NCBI GenBank assembly: GCA_010094025.1
Contig: ML991785.1
Coordinates: 62,001-126,000 of the forward strand
Direction: 5' to 3'
Origin: Viridothelium virens
Lineage: Eukaryota; Ascomycota; Dothideomycetes; Trypetheliales; Trypetheliaceae
Length of the DNA: 64,000 nt
Shown: piece after piece, positions 23,609 to 33,032 of the stretch
Position numbering within the stretch: position 1 is the first letter of the stretch
Layout: each line of letters begins with the position of its first letter
Notes under the pieces: model-generated
Database searches by the model: none
What the model saw: the letters and a program-made list of their open reading frames with translations, nothing else
What the model was told of the DNA's origin: nothing
Made by a program: the position numbers and the translations under genes

Positions 23609-25374
23609 CTAAGCAGGCTTCCATTCGAAATGATATTTGCCCATGACCGGGTCTGCTGTGTCGGGATCACCTTTCTTGTCGTACATGTGCTTGCCGAAGT
23701 AGTCAAGCTGTGCCTCAGTCATTTGGGTGGGAAGATCTGTATAACATCAGCAAGAATGAAACCCTCGCAGTTGGATCCACCTAGATCATCCACCCACCAA
23801 GACTTGTGGAGTATTTCAAATAGTCCAATGTTGCCCCAAGAGCGGGAATAACATGATCTCCCTCTATTGCCTTCAGGACCACTTTCTTCAACGGTTGCAT
23901 TCCGGACTTGAGCTCCTTGGCCACGTGCTGGTGGAACAGCATGTTCATTGAATCGCCCTTCTTCTGGACTTCTTGATACCCTTCCATGATAGGTCGAATC
24001 AACTCTTCGATTCCGTCGGCTTGGATGATGCAGCCTGCACGCCAAATCTGGAGCACTTCGGTATAGTTAATATACCACTTATTGGTGCGGTCAGCAGATT
24101 CGATAATGTTCAGTCCCTGGACAAATGCAGCGAGGCATGAGGTATACACAGCCATGCGCAGATCTTCCAAAAACTGCGCTTTGTCCTGAACATCGAGCTT
24201 CTGTGCCGGCCAATCACCGCCGAATGTCTGCTGTGCACGAGCACGCTGCCCCCGATCGGCGGACGCGAGACGAAGGAAGTGGGATGTGGTCAGAGTAGGT
24301 GCCGGAATGTGCTGTGCAACAGCTTCTTCATTAGACCAGACGCCGGTGCCTTCCTCACCACACACGTCTTGAACGACCTTATCCACGACCGTGTTCAGTA
24401 CGTACTCATCGTTGCTCTTTGGGTCCTTCATGGTACTGATTTTGGCAGTTATATCAATGAGGAAAGTCCCGCGCTGTGTTTGGTAAAGAATCGTCAGCGA
24501 AATAGCCACAGCTTAAGAGTTTCCAGGTCCAAATCAATGTGAAACAAGATCTTTCCACTTACAAGACCACCATCCTGGTTCCATTTCCCAAAGGTCGCTC
24601 CGACTTCTTCGTTATCCATGCCCAGTCCCCAATTCATTATCCCCCACGCCTCTGAGATTGCGCTCATCATTCCGTGCTCAATGCCATTATGTATCATCTT
24701 CACGTAGTGTCCTGCTCCTCCCAAGCCAGCCTTTCCCACACATGCTCTTCCTCTCGCATCTTTTGCGGCCACCTTCCTTAACAACGGCAAGACGATGTCG
24801 AGACTTTCGTCATCGCTCCCGGGACACATGCTTGGCCCTCGGCGTGCTGCCTGGTATCCACCAGAGACGCCGCAACCAATATATCGAATTCCTCTGACAA
24901 CGCATTTACCTTGCCTCCGCTCAGTATTCTCCCAGTGCTCATTGGCGCAGTCCAGTATAATGTCTCCCTTTTCAAGATATGGCATGAGTCCTTCGAGGAC
25001 TGCATCCCCAACGGTGCCATGGGGAAGACTAAAGACGAAGAGTTTGGGGCTACCAAGTGATTCGCATAGGGACTTGTAGTCTGGAAACTTATCACCATGA
25101 TGTACTGTCTGGACGTTTTATCATGTAGCGAACCCTTGTGTTTATGAATTCGGCCATCTATGCCGATCTTTTGGGCTTGCTGCATAATGTAATCGATGGC
25201 CTGATCCGAAGGGTCGCTCAACGAGACATGAAGGCCATTCTCAGCAAACAGCTGGGCCATTCCTCCACCCATAGAACCACAGCCAATCACGGCCAACTGT
25301 ACTTACTGTCAATTGACCAGATTTCGTCTTCGAAAATGATGATGTACCTTCTTGAAGTCCGGTGCCTGAGCCAT
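23609..25374 (-). CDS. 6-phosphogluconate dehydrogenase (decarboxylating), divergent paralogue
   Basis: It oxidises 6-phosphogluconate to ribulose 5-phosphate and CO2 with NADP+, the third step of the oxidative pentose phosphate pathway. A short first exon (ATG at 25374, MAQAPDFKK) is spliced to LAVIGCGSMGGGMAQLF, a Rossmann motif. Later exons carry FSLPHGTVGDA, ILDCANEHWENTERR, GVSGGYQAARRGPSM, the catalytic region HYVKMIHNGIEHGMM, GTGVWSNEEAVAQHIP and the C-terminal YFGKHMYD, ending KYHFEWKPA. A last intron after STSL joins the final exon in phase. At least five introns are needed; not every boundary is certain. Spacing and motifs depart from the housekeeping enzyme (which has GLAVMGQNLILN at the Rossmann loop), so this is probably a second, fungal-specific paralogue. 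Key Lys and His-Asn of the active site are kept, so it should be active. Confidence 0.85.
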
Positions 25375-26148
25375 ACTTGCAAATGATTCACTTCAATAGT
25401 GGGCAAGGTCCAATTCATGAGTCTGCAAAAACGCTGGAGAATCAACAATAATTATTTCTGGCCGCAACGACTCATGTGAAGCAGCGTTAATGTTGAATCT
25501 GTTCTATCGAGCCTAAATTCAATATTAGAGCACTGAATCAATTGCCCCGCATGACGTCGCCTCTTGTACCACGGCAATTGACGCCTCTCTCCGAGACTGA
25601 ATTTAAGGAAGCACCAAGAGGCGCAATATTTGGAGACTCCATCATATATCATTTCCGTGGTCGTACAGCAAGGCGACCATCCCCTTGTAGGGCGGGTAGG
25701 ATTGCAGTGTGAAGACCGTCTCGTCATGTCTCCCGATCTTCGGGTCAATTCAGCCGATCTAAGAAGATACGTAGGTACAACGCCGTTTAACCACAGTGCA
25801 TAGACATCACTTAGGCGTCTCATGAAAAGGGTGAATTCATCTCGACTTGAGAGATTTTGCCCAACTCTTTGAATCATGGGAAATCGACGCCACCTTTCCA
25901 ACATGATCTTGTTGGTACAGCTCAGGCTGTCACGCTCGAACACCAGATGACCGGAGTAGGAAACACTTGTGTAGCTGGACCAAAGATGATATAACAACGC
26001 TCAATTGCAAAAGAAGCCATACCAAAGATTCTTCGGGACTGACCGGGGCTAGGACAAAGGCTCTCGATCACCTCGAATCTACACATAATCTCTAAAACCT
26101 CTTTTATGCCCTCTCCAACCCCTAGTCCTAAAAATTTAACTACAAAAT
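25375..26148. other. divergent promoter region between dehydrogenase and orphan gene
   Basis: Separates a minus-strand and a plus-strand gene. A 181-codon minus-strand frame (25452-25997) starts at a TTG, is Arg/Ser/Cys-rich with no motif, and is not supported as a gene. Confidence 0.5.
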
Positions 26149-27105
26149 ATGTCTAATCCTCAACAATTCTCTCGTGCCCCCAAATTCTCTCTTAATTCCT
26201 CTCAAAGAGCGCGAAATTCTCCTGGCTCGCGCCAACAACCTCCCGCCAAAACACCAGTCAAACCTCCTCCTCGCTTCTGGTCCCAGACTCCTGCTCCAGT
26301 TGAAGACTCCATCGACGACTCATCTCAGGACCACGATACTACCTCTCCTGTTACCGCCTCCATCTCGAGTCCTGCCTTCGACCGACCGGACAAGAAGCCG
26401 CAATCCGCATCCTCCTCCGAGGAAGATGAAGACGTCTCCCCCACCACTCCCCACGCACCCACCAAGCGCCGACGTCTACAATCCCCCAGCTCTCCCTCGC
26501 ACCACCAACCTTCATTCCTCACTCCCCGTCCACCCTCCACGCCCGCAGCAGCAGCAACGACATCAACCGGCGCAGGGCCAGCAGCAGAAGCAAGACTCGA
26601 GACACCCGCCTCCTTAGCTAAACGCTACATCATCCCCACCCACACCACCACCGCCTCAGCCTCGACCGTCACGCCCGACTCCAAGAGCCCTGCGGGGTAC
26701 ATGCAGCCTGTGCCTGAGGTCTTCTCGCCCCGGCGCCACGGCAGGAAGTACATCCCTGGCGGCATGGCGGACACGGTGGCGGCGTGGGTGGTGGAGGCGG
26801 GGGAGTCGGGCACGAGTCCACGGAGAGGTAGACGGTCGGGGATGGAAGCGGAAGGGGCGGGGTTCGTGCGGGTGGAGGAGAGTAAGGGGAGTGAGGGAGG
26901 AGGGCAAGGGGGAATGATATGTGTGAGGGGGCAAGTTGTGGGAAGGAAAGGAGGTGAGAGAGTGGAGCTGTTGCTTGCAGGCGGAGGTGGGAGCAGAGGG
27001 AGAGAAGTGCGGGTGGGAGAAATAATTGAGGTACGACCGCCGACGTGGGAGGTGGTTCTGGATGGGAGGGCATGGCAGGTGGTGGCGGATTGGCGGGTGC
27101 GCTGA
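26149..27105 (+). CDS. uncharacterised protein with disordered N-terminus and short beta-rich C-terminus
   Basis: A single exon of 318 residues with a good leader (ACAAAATATG). Residues 1-150 are disordered, rich in Pro/Ser/Thr, with a basic TKRRRLQ stretch that could be a nuclear localisation signal. A conserved-looking block follows: LETPASLAKRYIIP, then FSPRRHGRKYIPGGMADTVAAW at about 190-212. The last 70 residues (ICVRGQVVG, VELLLAGG, VGEIIEVRPPTWEVVLDG, WQVVADWRVR) alternate hydrophobic and polar residues like a small beta barrel; an OB-type fold is my guess only. Coding-strand composition switches from C-rich in the first half to strongly G-rich in the second. I do not recognise the family. 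A nuclear role in a nucleic-acid complex is plausible from the basic signal and the fold guess, but unproven. Confidence 0.8.
   Translation: MSNPQQFSRAPKFSLNSSQRARNSPGSRQQPPAKTPVKPPPRFWSQTPAPVEDSIDDSSQDHDTTSPVTASISSPAFDRPDKKPQSASSSEEDEDVSPTTPHAPTKRRRLQSPSSPSHHQPSFLTPRPPSTPAAAATTSTGAGPAAEARLETPASLAKRYIIPTHTTTASASTVTPDSKSPAGYMQPVPEVFSPRRHGRKYIPGGMADTVAAWVVEAGESGTSPRRGRRSGMEAEGAGFVRVEESKGSEGGGQGGMICVRGQVVGRKGGERVELLLAGGGGSRGREVRVGEIIEVRPPTWEVVLDGRAWQVVADWRVR
26886..26912 (+). other. potential G-quadruplex in a coding strand
   Basis: Four G-runs of three or more are separated by loops of 5, 4 and 3 bases (GGGG, GGG, GGG, GGGGG), meeting the usual G3+N1-7 rule. It lies in the G-rich second half of the orphan gene, and further G-runs follow to about 26,931. 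Confidence 0.5.
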
Positions 27106-27108
27106 TAG

Positions 27109-27527
27109 CATACGATCATCATCTCAAGCCGCACATGGCACGTACGCGGTGAGAATGATGCAAGAGGATCAAATAGAGAAATCCGAGCTATAGAAGCTTG
27201 TAGCTAGAATACAAAGAATTGCATAGAAAGGGCTTGATCCGCTACAGGCTGGTAGGCAGAAACCCAAAGCCAGTAGGCAATCGACTGGGAAAGTAAGGAA
27301 ACTAAACCCGACCATTCTTGCAAACCTCGCTCATCATAAAGTCGTGTCATGGAATGTTGATTAGGTTAGTTTTTGTGCTGGACATGCTCAGGCCGTGGCT
27401 TTATGGGGGGTTTGGTCATTAAAGACAAGGCGAAATGAAAATATGAGAATATGCGAGCGGAGGGACGCCGAGTATGTGTGACGCCGGCTTGTAAGGCCAT
27501 GATCTATATCCCTGGTCGTCGATGTAC
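27109..27527. other. convergent 3' intergenic region
   Basis: Lies between the 3' ends of a plus-strand and a minus-strand gene. No gene or clear terminator seen. Confidence 0.5.
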
Positions 27528-30500
27528 CTAGAAAGTCTCGCTCTCACCGCTAGCGGCGCCGAATGACTCTGTTGATCTCGTCAGCACTCGCATTTCACTT
27601 CTCAATCTCTCAAGTCGTGTGCCGCACGTACCCTGTGATTTATGCACCGGCTTCCTCCCTATCGCTTGTCCCTGCCCTGACGCGATCGCCCTCGATCCAG
27701 GGCTCCGACTCCCCATTGGCCTGGGTCCTGTGATCTTCCTCTGTCCAGGCTGTGCAGCTTGCAAGCCCCTTGCCCCAAGTCCAGGACTCGCACTCGGATC
27801 TGGACTGAGCTGACGGTGTAAATCCGGGGTGTCAACACCAATCTCGACCATCGGGTAGCGATTAGCGGAAGACGTGAGTGGATCGTACCCGCCCCCGCCT
27901 CTCAGGCCGCCACCCTCACTCTCGAGACTGTAGCGCACTTCCTCGATGGGCTCAAGGAGGGTGCCGCTGCCCAGCGGGCTGGAATAGTTGTTGTACGGTT
28001 TGTTATTGTATCCGCTGTTGTCTTGGACCGAGATCTTGGGCGGGCGCTGTGATGCAGTGTAGGAAGTTTGGGTTTGATGAGGTGATTGTTGGGGCACAAG
28101 AGGGCCTTCGTCACGAGTTCGAGAGGTGCGAACGGGGGCGTTATAGCTGCCATTAGACGAGCCGCCATCGCTTTGAACCGGGCTCATGTTGCCCATTCCG
28201 CCGCTGAGTCGGTTGCGAGCAAGGCTGAGGGAGGGGTTAGAGCCGAGGAGGTCAGCATCGGGACTCCGCGGGTTGCCGAAGGCAAATGCTTGGCTTTCGA
28301 GATTTGTCTTGTGACGGCTTGTCGGCCCTGGTCGTGGTTGCGGGTGCTGAAGATTAAGCGAGTTGCGGTGAGCCTGGTATTTCGGATCGTCGACATAGAG
28401 TTCATCCTCCGGAATTGGATCTTCTCCAGGGACCAGAGGAGATTGAGTACGCTGATATTCCTGTTGATAGTGTTCCTCTGCAGCAGGATCGTTTAGAGAG
28501 TTCTGTGAACGCAGTCGATCGTCGGGATGCACGTCATATTCGTCATCATATGGGCCGAGTACGTCCACTTGGGATCCTGACCGGGAAGCTTCAGACTCAG
28601 GTCGCTCCTTGTCTCGGCTGTCGCGGCGGTAGTTGTCTGGAGCGGATGATGCTGTGGTCTTTGACCAGCGGGAGATTCTGGGGATACCAATAAGCGAAGA
28701 CGTATTTGACTGGTGCTTGCTAGATTTTCTCTCCGTTCTTGGAGTATTCTCATTACTCTGCGCGCCTTGAAACTGTGGAATCTGTCGAGTTGGACTATCA
28801 TAGGCCAAGTTGTTACTAGGTCGTGCCTCTTGCGTGGGAGTTAAGAGTCGCTCGGTATTTATATATCCATCGTCGAGCATAGTGTCATCCTGCTCGTCTA
28901 GGTCCTCATCGCCTTCCATGACGGTACTTATGCGGTGTTCGGACCCTCGACGGCCGTCGTAGCCCGAGTGCATGGTTCGCTCGCGGGAAGGGTTGTTGGA
29001 GAGATAGCCTGAGTTTGTCGCAGTGGAGCCTGTGCCAGCTTGACCCTCAGGTTCATAGCCAGGGTCTGGAGCAGCACGAAGGTTCTCATAAGAATTCAAA
29101 CTGGGATCACGCGCTGATGGTTGCGCCACGGTATTTGGATTGGCTTTGAGTTCTTCCACCTCGGTGAGCAACTGAGTGAGCATACCCTCCATTCGAGATA
29201 TATCGTTGGAGCTTTTTGAACCCAATCCCTTCAAAGCTCGCCTAAAAATATTCTTCCTCTTTGCTTGTACATCTTCAGAATCGTCGGTCGCACGGCGGAT
29301 GATTCGAGGAGAACCCTCAGGCTGAGGACGAGGACCACCAAGCACCTTCTGGACAGTGATGTCCGCGTCTTTGTCTGTATTGGCCATGATCATGCGGTCC
29401 TGCTCTGCAATAAATTTCTTCATTTCTTCAAAGGAGTTTCGCATCTCAGCGGCACTTCGAACAAGCGTGACTAGGATCTCCGTGTCTCTAGCGTTGCGTT
29501 GTGCATCACGAACCGTGAGGTGGTCCATAAGCGCCACAACATCTTTCGATTTAATGCTATCCATACCTTTGCCTGTTGCAGCATCATAGAGCGGCGACGC
29601 CATACCATGTGAATTGCCACTCAAATGGCGGACATGTCTTGGAGCTGTGAAGGGGTCTTCCATACCCATGCCGTCGTCTAGACTTCGGAAGCCATCATCA
29701 TCCAGCAGTTTCGAGCCTTTGTGGTATGGCTCGGGTGTGTAAGCTCTTGGAGAACGTGCGGAGATGTAGCCTTCGTCTCTGTTCTGCTCAGGACTGGGTG
29801 AGATGTAGTCTTGAGTGACATAGGGATCTTCACCCATATTTTCATGCATTTCCTCGCTCTGATCGTCTTCCACAAACGGCTGCTGTTCAGACCTTCGTTG
29901 GTCTTGTTCGTAGTTTCCCTTGCTCATTTGATGGTCAACGAGTGCTGCTCCGACGCCTGCGCCGGCAACGGCAGCTGCTGCTGCGGGCAAGAGAGACGCC
30001 TTACCTCGCTGCATCGAGATCTGTTGAGCATCGTGGTGTCCTACAGGCGTAGAATTCTGAGCAGGTGAGTGCGAATCGTCATACCCCCAGGTGTCTCTTG
30101 CACGAGGAGTGCCACCTATTGGGCCCTGGATGATGGAAGGATTGGTGTTGATCTCAGATCCGTCTTCAATTCCGTGACCAATTTCTGGCATAGGGTCGTT
30201 GGCATCCGGTATACCGGTCGCACTCATTCGGATCCTTTGAGATTCAGTTGACGGTTGCCGCCATTCCCCCGAGTCAGTCGACTTGCCAGAGATCGTTCTG
30301 GCATGATCACGGAGTGCAGCCCACCGGTCTTTACTCGGACTATAACGATCCTCTCCTGTCGGCGTGGCTTGATCATCAACAAAGTCACGTTCTTGTTGCT
30401 GTCGTGCGAGCTCTTGATTCGAGTGTCCATCGCGCTTGAGTAGGGGTCCTGATTGAGAAGATCGGACGCTGATAGATGATGGTTCATGGAGTGAAGCGAC

Positions 30501-33032
30501 GGCGGATTCGACCGCGAGAGGAGTTCGAACGTAATCGGGATTTGCTCCAATTTCACGTACATCCTGCTCAGCAGTGACCTTATCAGCATCTGGGGCGTCA
30601 AGGCTTTCATCAGTGTACGTCGACAAATGTTTATAGTCCACGACAGACGAGTCTCTCTGACTCGGACTATCCAAAGATCGACGTATCCGCTCGTTTTCTT
30701 CATGCTGACGCTCATACCAATCGTCGTAATTCTCTTGCCCTGGAGTCTGGACACCGGCGTCCATCTCCCCAGATCCGTTACCCAAGACTTCAGATCCAGT
30801 CTCAAGATTGATACCTCTCGGTCGTTTTCGCGAACGCGCTTGCTTTGTACTCGGAGAAGACGCGGCAGAATGTAAGGAAAGGTTTGATACGCTTCGGTGA
30901 GCAGCACTCCCCGAGTCCCTTAGATCGAGTCGTTCTGTTCCACCTTTATCGTAGCTCACTTCGCTTTGCACAGGACTTACGGCCCGTTCGGAGTGTTGAG
31001 AGGCATAGTCATGTGCGGAAATGGGTTCTGGTTCACCGCTGAACTGGTCGTATACGTGCTTCGTCGCAAGAGTGCCACCTAGACCTGCTGCTGCCAATCC
31101 GGCAGCCTTGGCCTTGCCAGAAATGCTGCGAGAGGGAACTGTTTCCCGAGTAGCGATCTCTTCGCGGGATGCATTGCTGTGTTGAGTGCCGAGGTTCTGC
31201 TGCAATGTGTTCGGCGTTCTCGTAGGTGTTCTCGAGGTTGGAGACACAGCTTCTTGGATTGAACCTCTTGAGACTTCTCGGATTGGTGGTTCAATTCCTA
31301 TCGAGTCCATTGAGTCCGGTCTTTGCGTCTCAGCGGATAGAATGGAATCCCTAGTTAGCTCCGAGTCTTCCATTTCACTTCTCATCGGCATTGGCGGTAC
31401 GCGATCCTTGCGCGGCGATGCTTCCAGGCTCTCAGCAACGCTATGAGAGTGGGACCGAGTGCTGCTCTTGCTACGTCTCTTCTTTTTCTTACCCGAAGAG
31501 TCCATACTGGTTCGTGAATCGTGATGTCGCAAAGCAGCAGCTGTAAGGATGCCGCCAGCGAGGCCTGCAGCAGCCGCATCACGAACCCTGTGTGAATCTT
31601 TGCTCTTCTTTCTGTGCACTTTTTCATCGCGGATTACTGTGTCTTGAGTGTCCCTTGAGTTGAGGCTCCTCTCCGAAGTGGATTCGCGACTAGAGCGGCG
31701 CACTTTCCTGCTCTTGACGGAATCACCGTGAGCAAGTGTCACCCCGGAATCATCTTCGTCACGATTAAGCACAACTTTCGGCTTTTTGATAACATTGGGG
31801 GCGCTCGACGACTTTGATAGGCGTCGCTGAGGGTCGTCGCGAGAAACACCCGTACTCGCGGAAGCGTACGAGTCCCGATTGGCTGAGGCGTATGAGTCCC
31901 GATGTTCACGGTCGGACCTTCGTTGACTGTGATCTGTCTTTCGCTCCTCTTTCAGCGCATTGAGTTCTGGGAGGATCAGCCTTCGTATTGCATCTTCGAC
32001 GGTATGAAGCAATTTCGGGTTCGTTATAGAGGAGCCCGAGGTGCCGGATCTGAAGGACTGTTGACTTCCCGAGACTGCACTTCCTGAAACTGCACTTCCT
32101 GATACATTACTGGCTGAGAGGTGGCTCGATTCAGCACCGCTGATTGGATCGTCTTCACGGGAATGTCGGCTCGATCTGTGACGAGAATAGTCCTTGCTAC
32201 TCGTTCGATCGCTCCGATGTTTGTGTCTGCTAGATTCTTTGGGTCGCTCTGCGAGCTCTTGCATAACCCTCTTCTTGATTCGTTCACGACTCAAGCTGCG
32301 GCTTCGTCTCCTGGCAGGTGCCTTCAAAGTTCCGTCATCACTTTGCTCAACCGTACGCTCGACGCTTCTACTTCGTCGTCGTTGCACACCAGCAGGTTGA
32401 GCACCACCTTCGAGCATGCTATCTGGGGGCATGGATGAGATGTCCGAAGCTGCTAGGACGCCATGTGAACCGCGCGCCACATTTGAGGCAGACAGCTCAC
32501 TACCGTTGTTGTGTAGGACTTCCACTTCGACAGGAGGACGACCAGAGACGTTAGACTCGTCGGAATACGAAACTTCAGTGCCTTCTGGAACTCCTAGCTG
32601 AAGCTTTTCATTCTTTCCTCCCAAAGATATTCGCCGCGTATAAGACGGTTTCCTGTTCTTTCCAGTTTCGGTGATCTGGATGTGGTCGCTTCCAGATGAA
32701 GCCTTTCGTGCAGAGGATGGGGTGACTTTGACGCGAACGCTGGGCCGGGTCTTGAGCTTGTCGCTCTCTTTTCCACCCTCGAAATACTCAATGAGAAGCG
32801 AGGTTTGCGATTGGTGTCTTCCCTTCTTGAGACTCAGATTGTCGTTGGCAATTTTTTTGGTAGAGATGGTGATGGGGCTGCCGTCCTCCGGGATGGAGAA
32901 GGAAGTCTTGTCCGTCATTCGCGACACATCGGTGGCGAGGTCATCCGGCACGAAGCCTGATTTTTCGGTGGAGCTCAGGCCGGACTCATCAGTCGGAGCT
33001 GGGAGAGGAGGTTTGGTGGTATCGACGCCCAT
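27528..33032 (-). CDS. giant disordered fungal protein, about 1,810 residues
   Basis: One continuous frame of 1,834 codons from MGVDTTKPPLPAP. It is almost wholly low-complexity and charged: Ser/Arg/Asp/Glu-rich, with RS-like stretches (RRRSRSLSRERIKKRV near residue 240). Islands of conserved-looking sequence are TSFSIPEDGSPITIS, SQTSLLIEYFEGGK and SYTRRISLGGK near the N-terminus, a short region around residues 1190-1290 with heptad-like character (LTVRDAQRNARDTEIL, EMRNSFEEMKKFIAEQD, then RMEGMLTQLLTEVEELKAN), and near the C-terminus PLGSGTLLEPIEEVRYSLES and RYPMVEIGVDTP. Three Ala/Gly-rich hydrophobic stretches (AAAAGLAGGILTAA, AAGLAAAGLGGTLA, AAAAAVAGAGVGAALV) resemble glycine zippers. Near the end, after KSQG, a 63-nt segment has GTACGT, a CTGAC branch site and CAACAG; removing it keeps frame and gives a C-terminus KSQESFGAASGESETF, so it is probably an intron. 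Function unknown; a scaffold is a guess. Confidence 0.85.
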   Translation of the reverse strand: MGVDTTKPPLPAPTDESGLSSTEKSGFVPDDLATDVSRMTDKTSFSIPEDGSPITISTKKIANDNLSLKKGRHQSQTSLLIEYFEGGKESDKLKTRPSVRVKVTPSSARKASSGSDHIQITETGKNRKPSYTRRISLGGKNEKLQLGVPEGTEVSYSDESNVSGRPPVEVEVLHNNGSELSASNVARGSHGVLAASDISSMPPDSMLEGGAQPAGVQRRRSRSVERTVEQSDDGTLKAPARRRSRSLSRERIKKRVMQELAERPKESSRHKHRSDRTSSKDYSRHRSSRHSREDDPISGAESSHLSASNVSGSAVSGSAVSGSQQSFRSGTSGSSITNPKLLHTVEDAIRRLILPELNALKEERKTDHSQRRSDREHRDSYASANRDSYASASTGVSRDDPQRRLSKSSSAPNVIKKPKVVLNRDEDDSGVTLAHGDSVKSRKVRRSSRESTSERSLNSRDTQDTVIRDEKVHRKKSKDSHRVRDAAAAGLAGGILTAAALRHHDSRTSMDSSGKKKKRRSKSSTRSHSHSVAESLEASPRKDRVPPMPMRSEMEDSELTRDSILSAETQRPDSMDSIGIEPPIREVSRGSIQEAVSPTSRTPTRTPNTLQQNLGTQHSNASREEIATRETVPSRSISGKAKAAGLAAAGLGGTLATKHVYDQFSGEPEPISAHDYASQHSERAVSPVQSEVSYDKGGTERLDLRDSGSAAHRSVSNLSLHSAASSPSTKQARSRKRPRGINLETGSEVLGNGSGEMDAGVQTPGQENYDDWYERQHEENERIRRSLDSPSQRDSSVVDYKHLSTYTDESLDAPDADKVTAEQDVREIGANPDYVRTPLAVESAVASLHEPSSISVRSSQSGPLLKRDGHSNQELARQQQERDFVDDQATPTGEDRYSPSKDRWAALRDHARTISGKSTDSGEWRQPSTESQRIRMSATGIPDANDPMPEIGHGIEDGSEINTNPSIIQGPIGGTPRARDTWGYDDSHSPAQNSTPVGHHDAQQISMQRGKASLLPAAAAAVAGAGVGAALVDHQMSKGNYEQDQRRSEQQPFVEDDQSEEMHENMGEDPYVTQDYISPSPEQNRDEGYISARSPRAYTPEPYHKGSKLLDDDGFRSLDDGMGMEDPFTAPRHVRHLSGNSHGMASPLYDAATGKGMDSIKSKDVVALMDHLTVRDAQRNARDTEILVTLVRSAAEMRNSFEEMKKFIAEQDRMIMANTDKDADITVQKVLGGPRPQPEGSPRIIRRATDDSEDVQAKRKNIFRRALKGLGSKSSNDISRMEGMLTQLLTEVEELKANPNTVAQPSARDPSLNSYENLRAAPDPGYEPEGQAGTGSTATNSGYLSNNPSRERTMHSGYDGRRGSEHRISTVMEGDEDLDEQDDTMLDDGYINTERLLTPTQEARPSNNLAYDSPTRQIPQFQGAQSNENTPRTERKSSKHQSNTSSLIGIPRISRWSKTTASSAPDNYRRDSRDKERPESEASRSGSQVDVLGPYDDEYDVHPDDRLRSQNSLNDPAAEEHYQQEYQRTQSPLVPGEDPIPEDELYVDDPKYQAHRNSLNLQHPQPRPGPTSRHKTNLESQAFAFGNPRSPDADLLGSNPSLSLARNRLSGGMGNMSPVQSDGGSSNGSYNAPVRTSRTRDEGPLVPQQSPHQTQTSYTASQRPPKISVQDNSGYNNKPYNNYSSPLGSGTLLEPIEEVRYSLESEGGGLRGGGGYDPLTSSANRYPMVEIGVDTPDLHRQLSPDPSASPGLGARGLQAAQPGQRKITGPRPMGSRSPGSRAIASGQGQAIGRKPVHKSQGTCGTRLERLRSEMRVLTRSTESFGAASGESETF

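Noticed and set aside
25452-25997. 181-codon minus-strand frame
   Set aside because: It starts at TTG, has a random-looking Arg/Ser/Cys composition and lies in a divergent promoter region.
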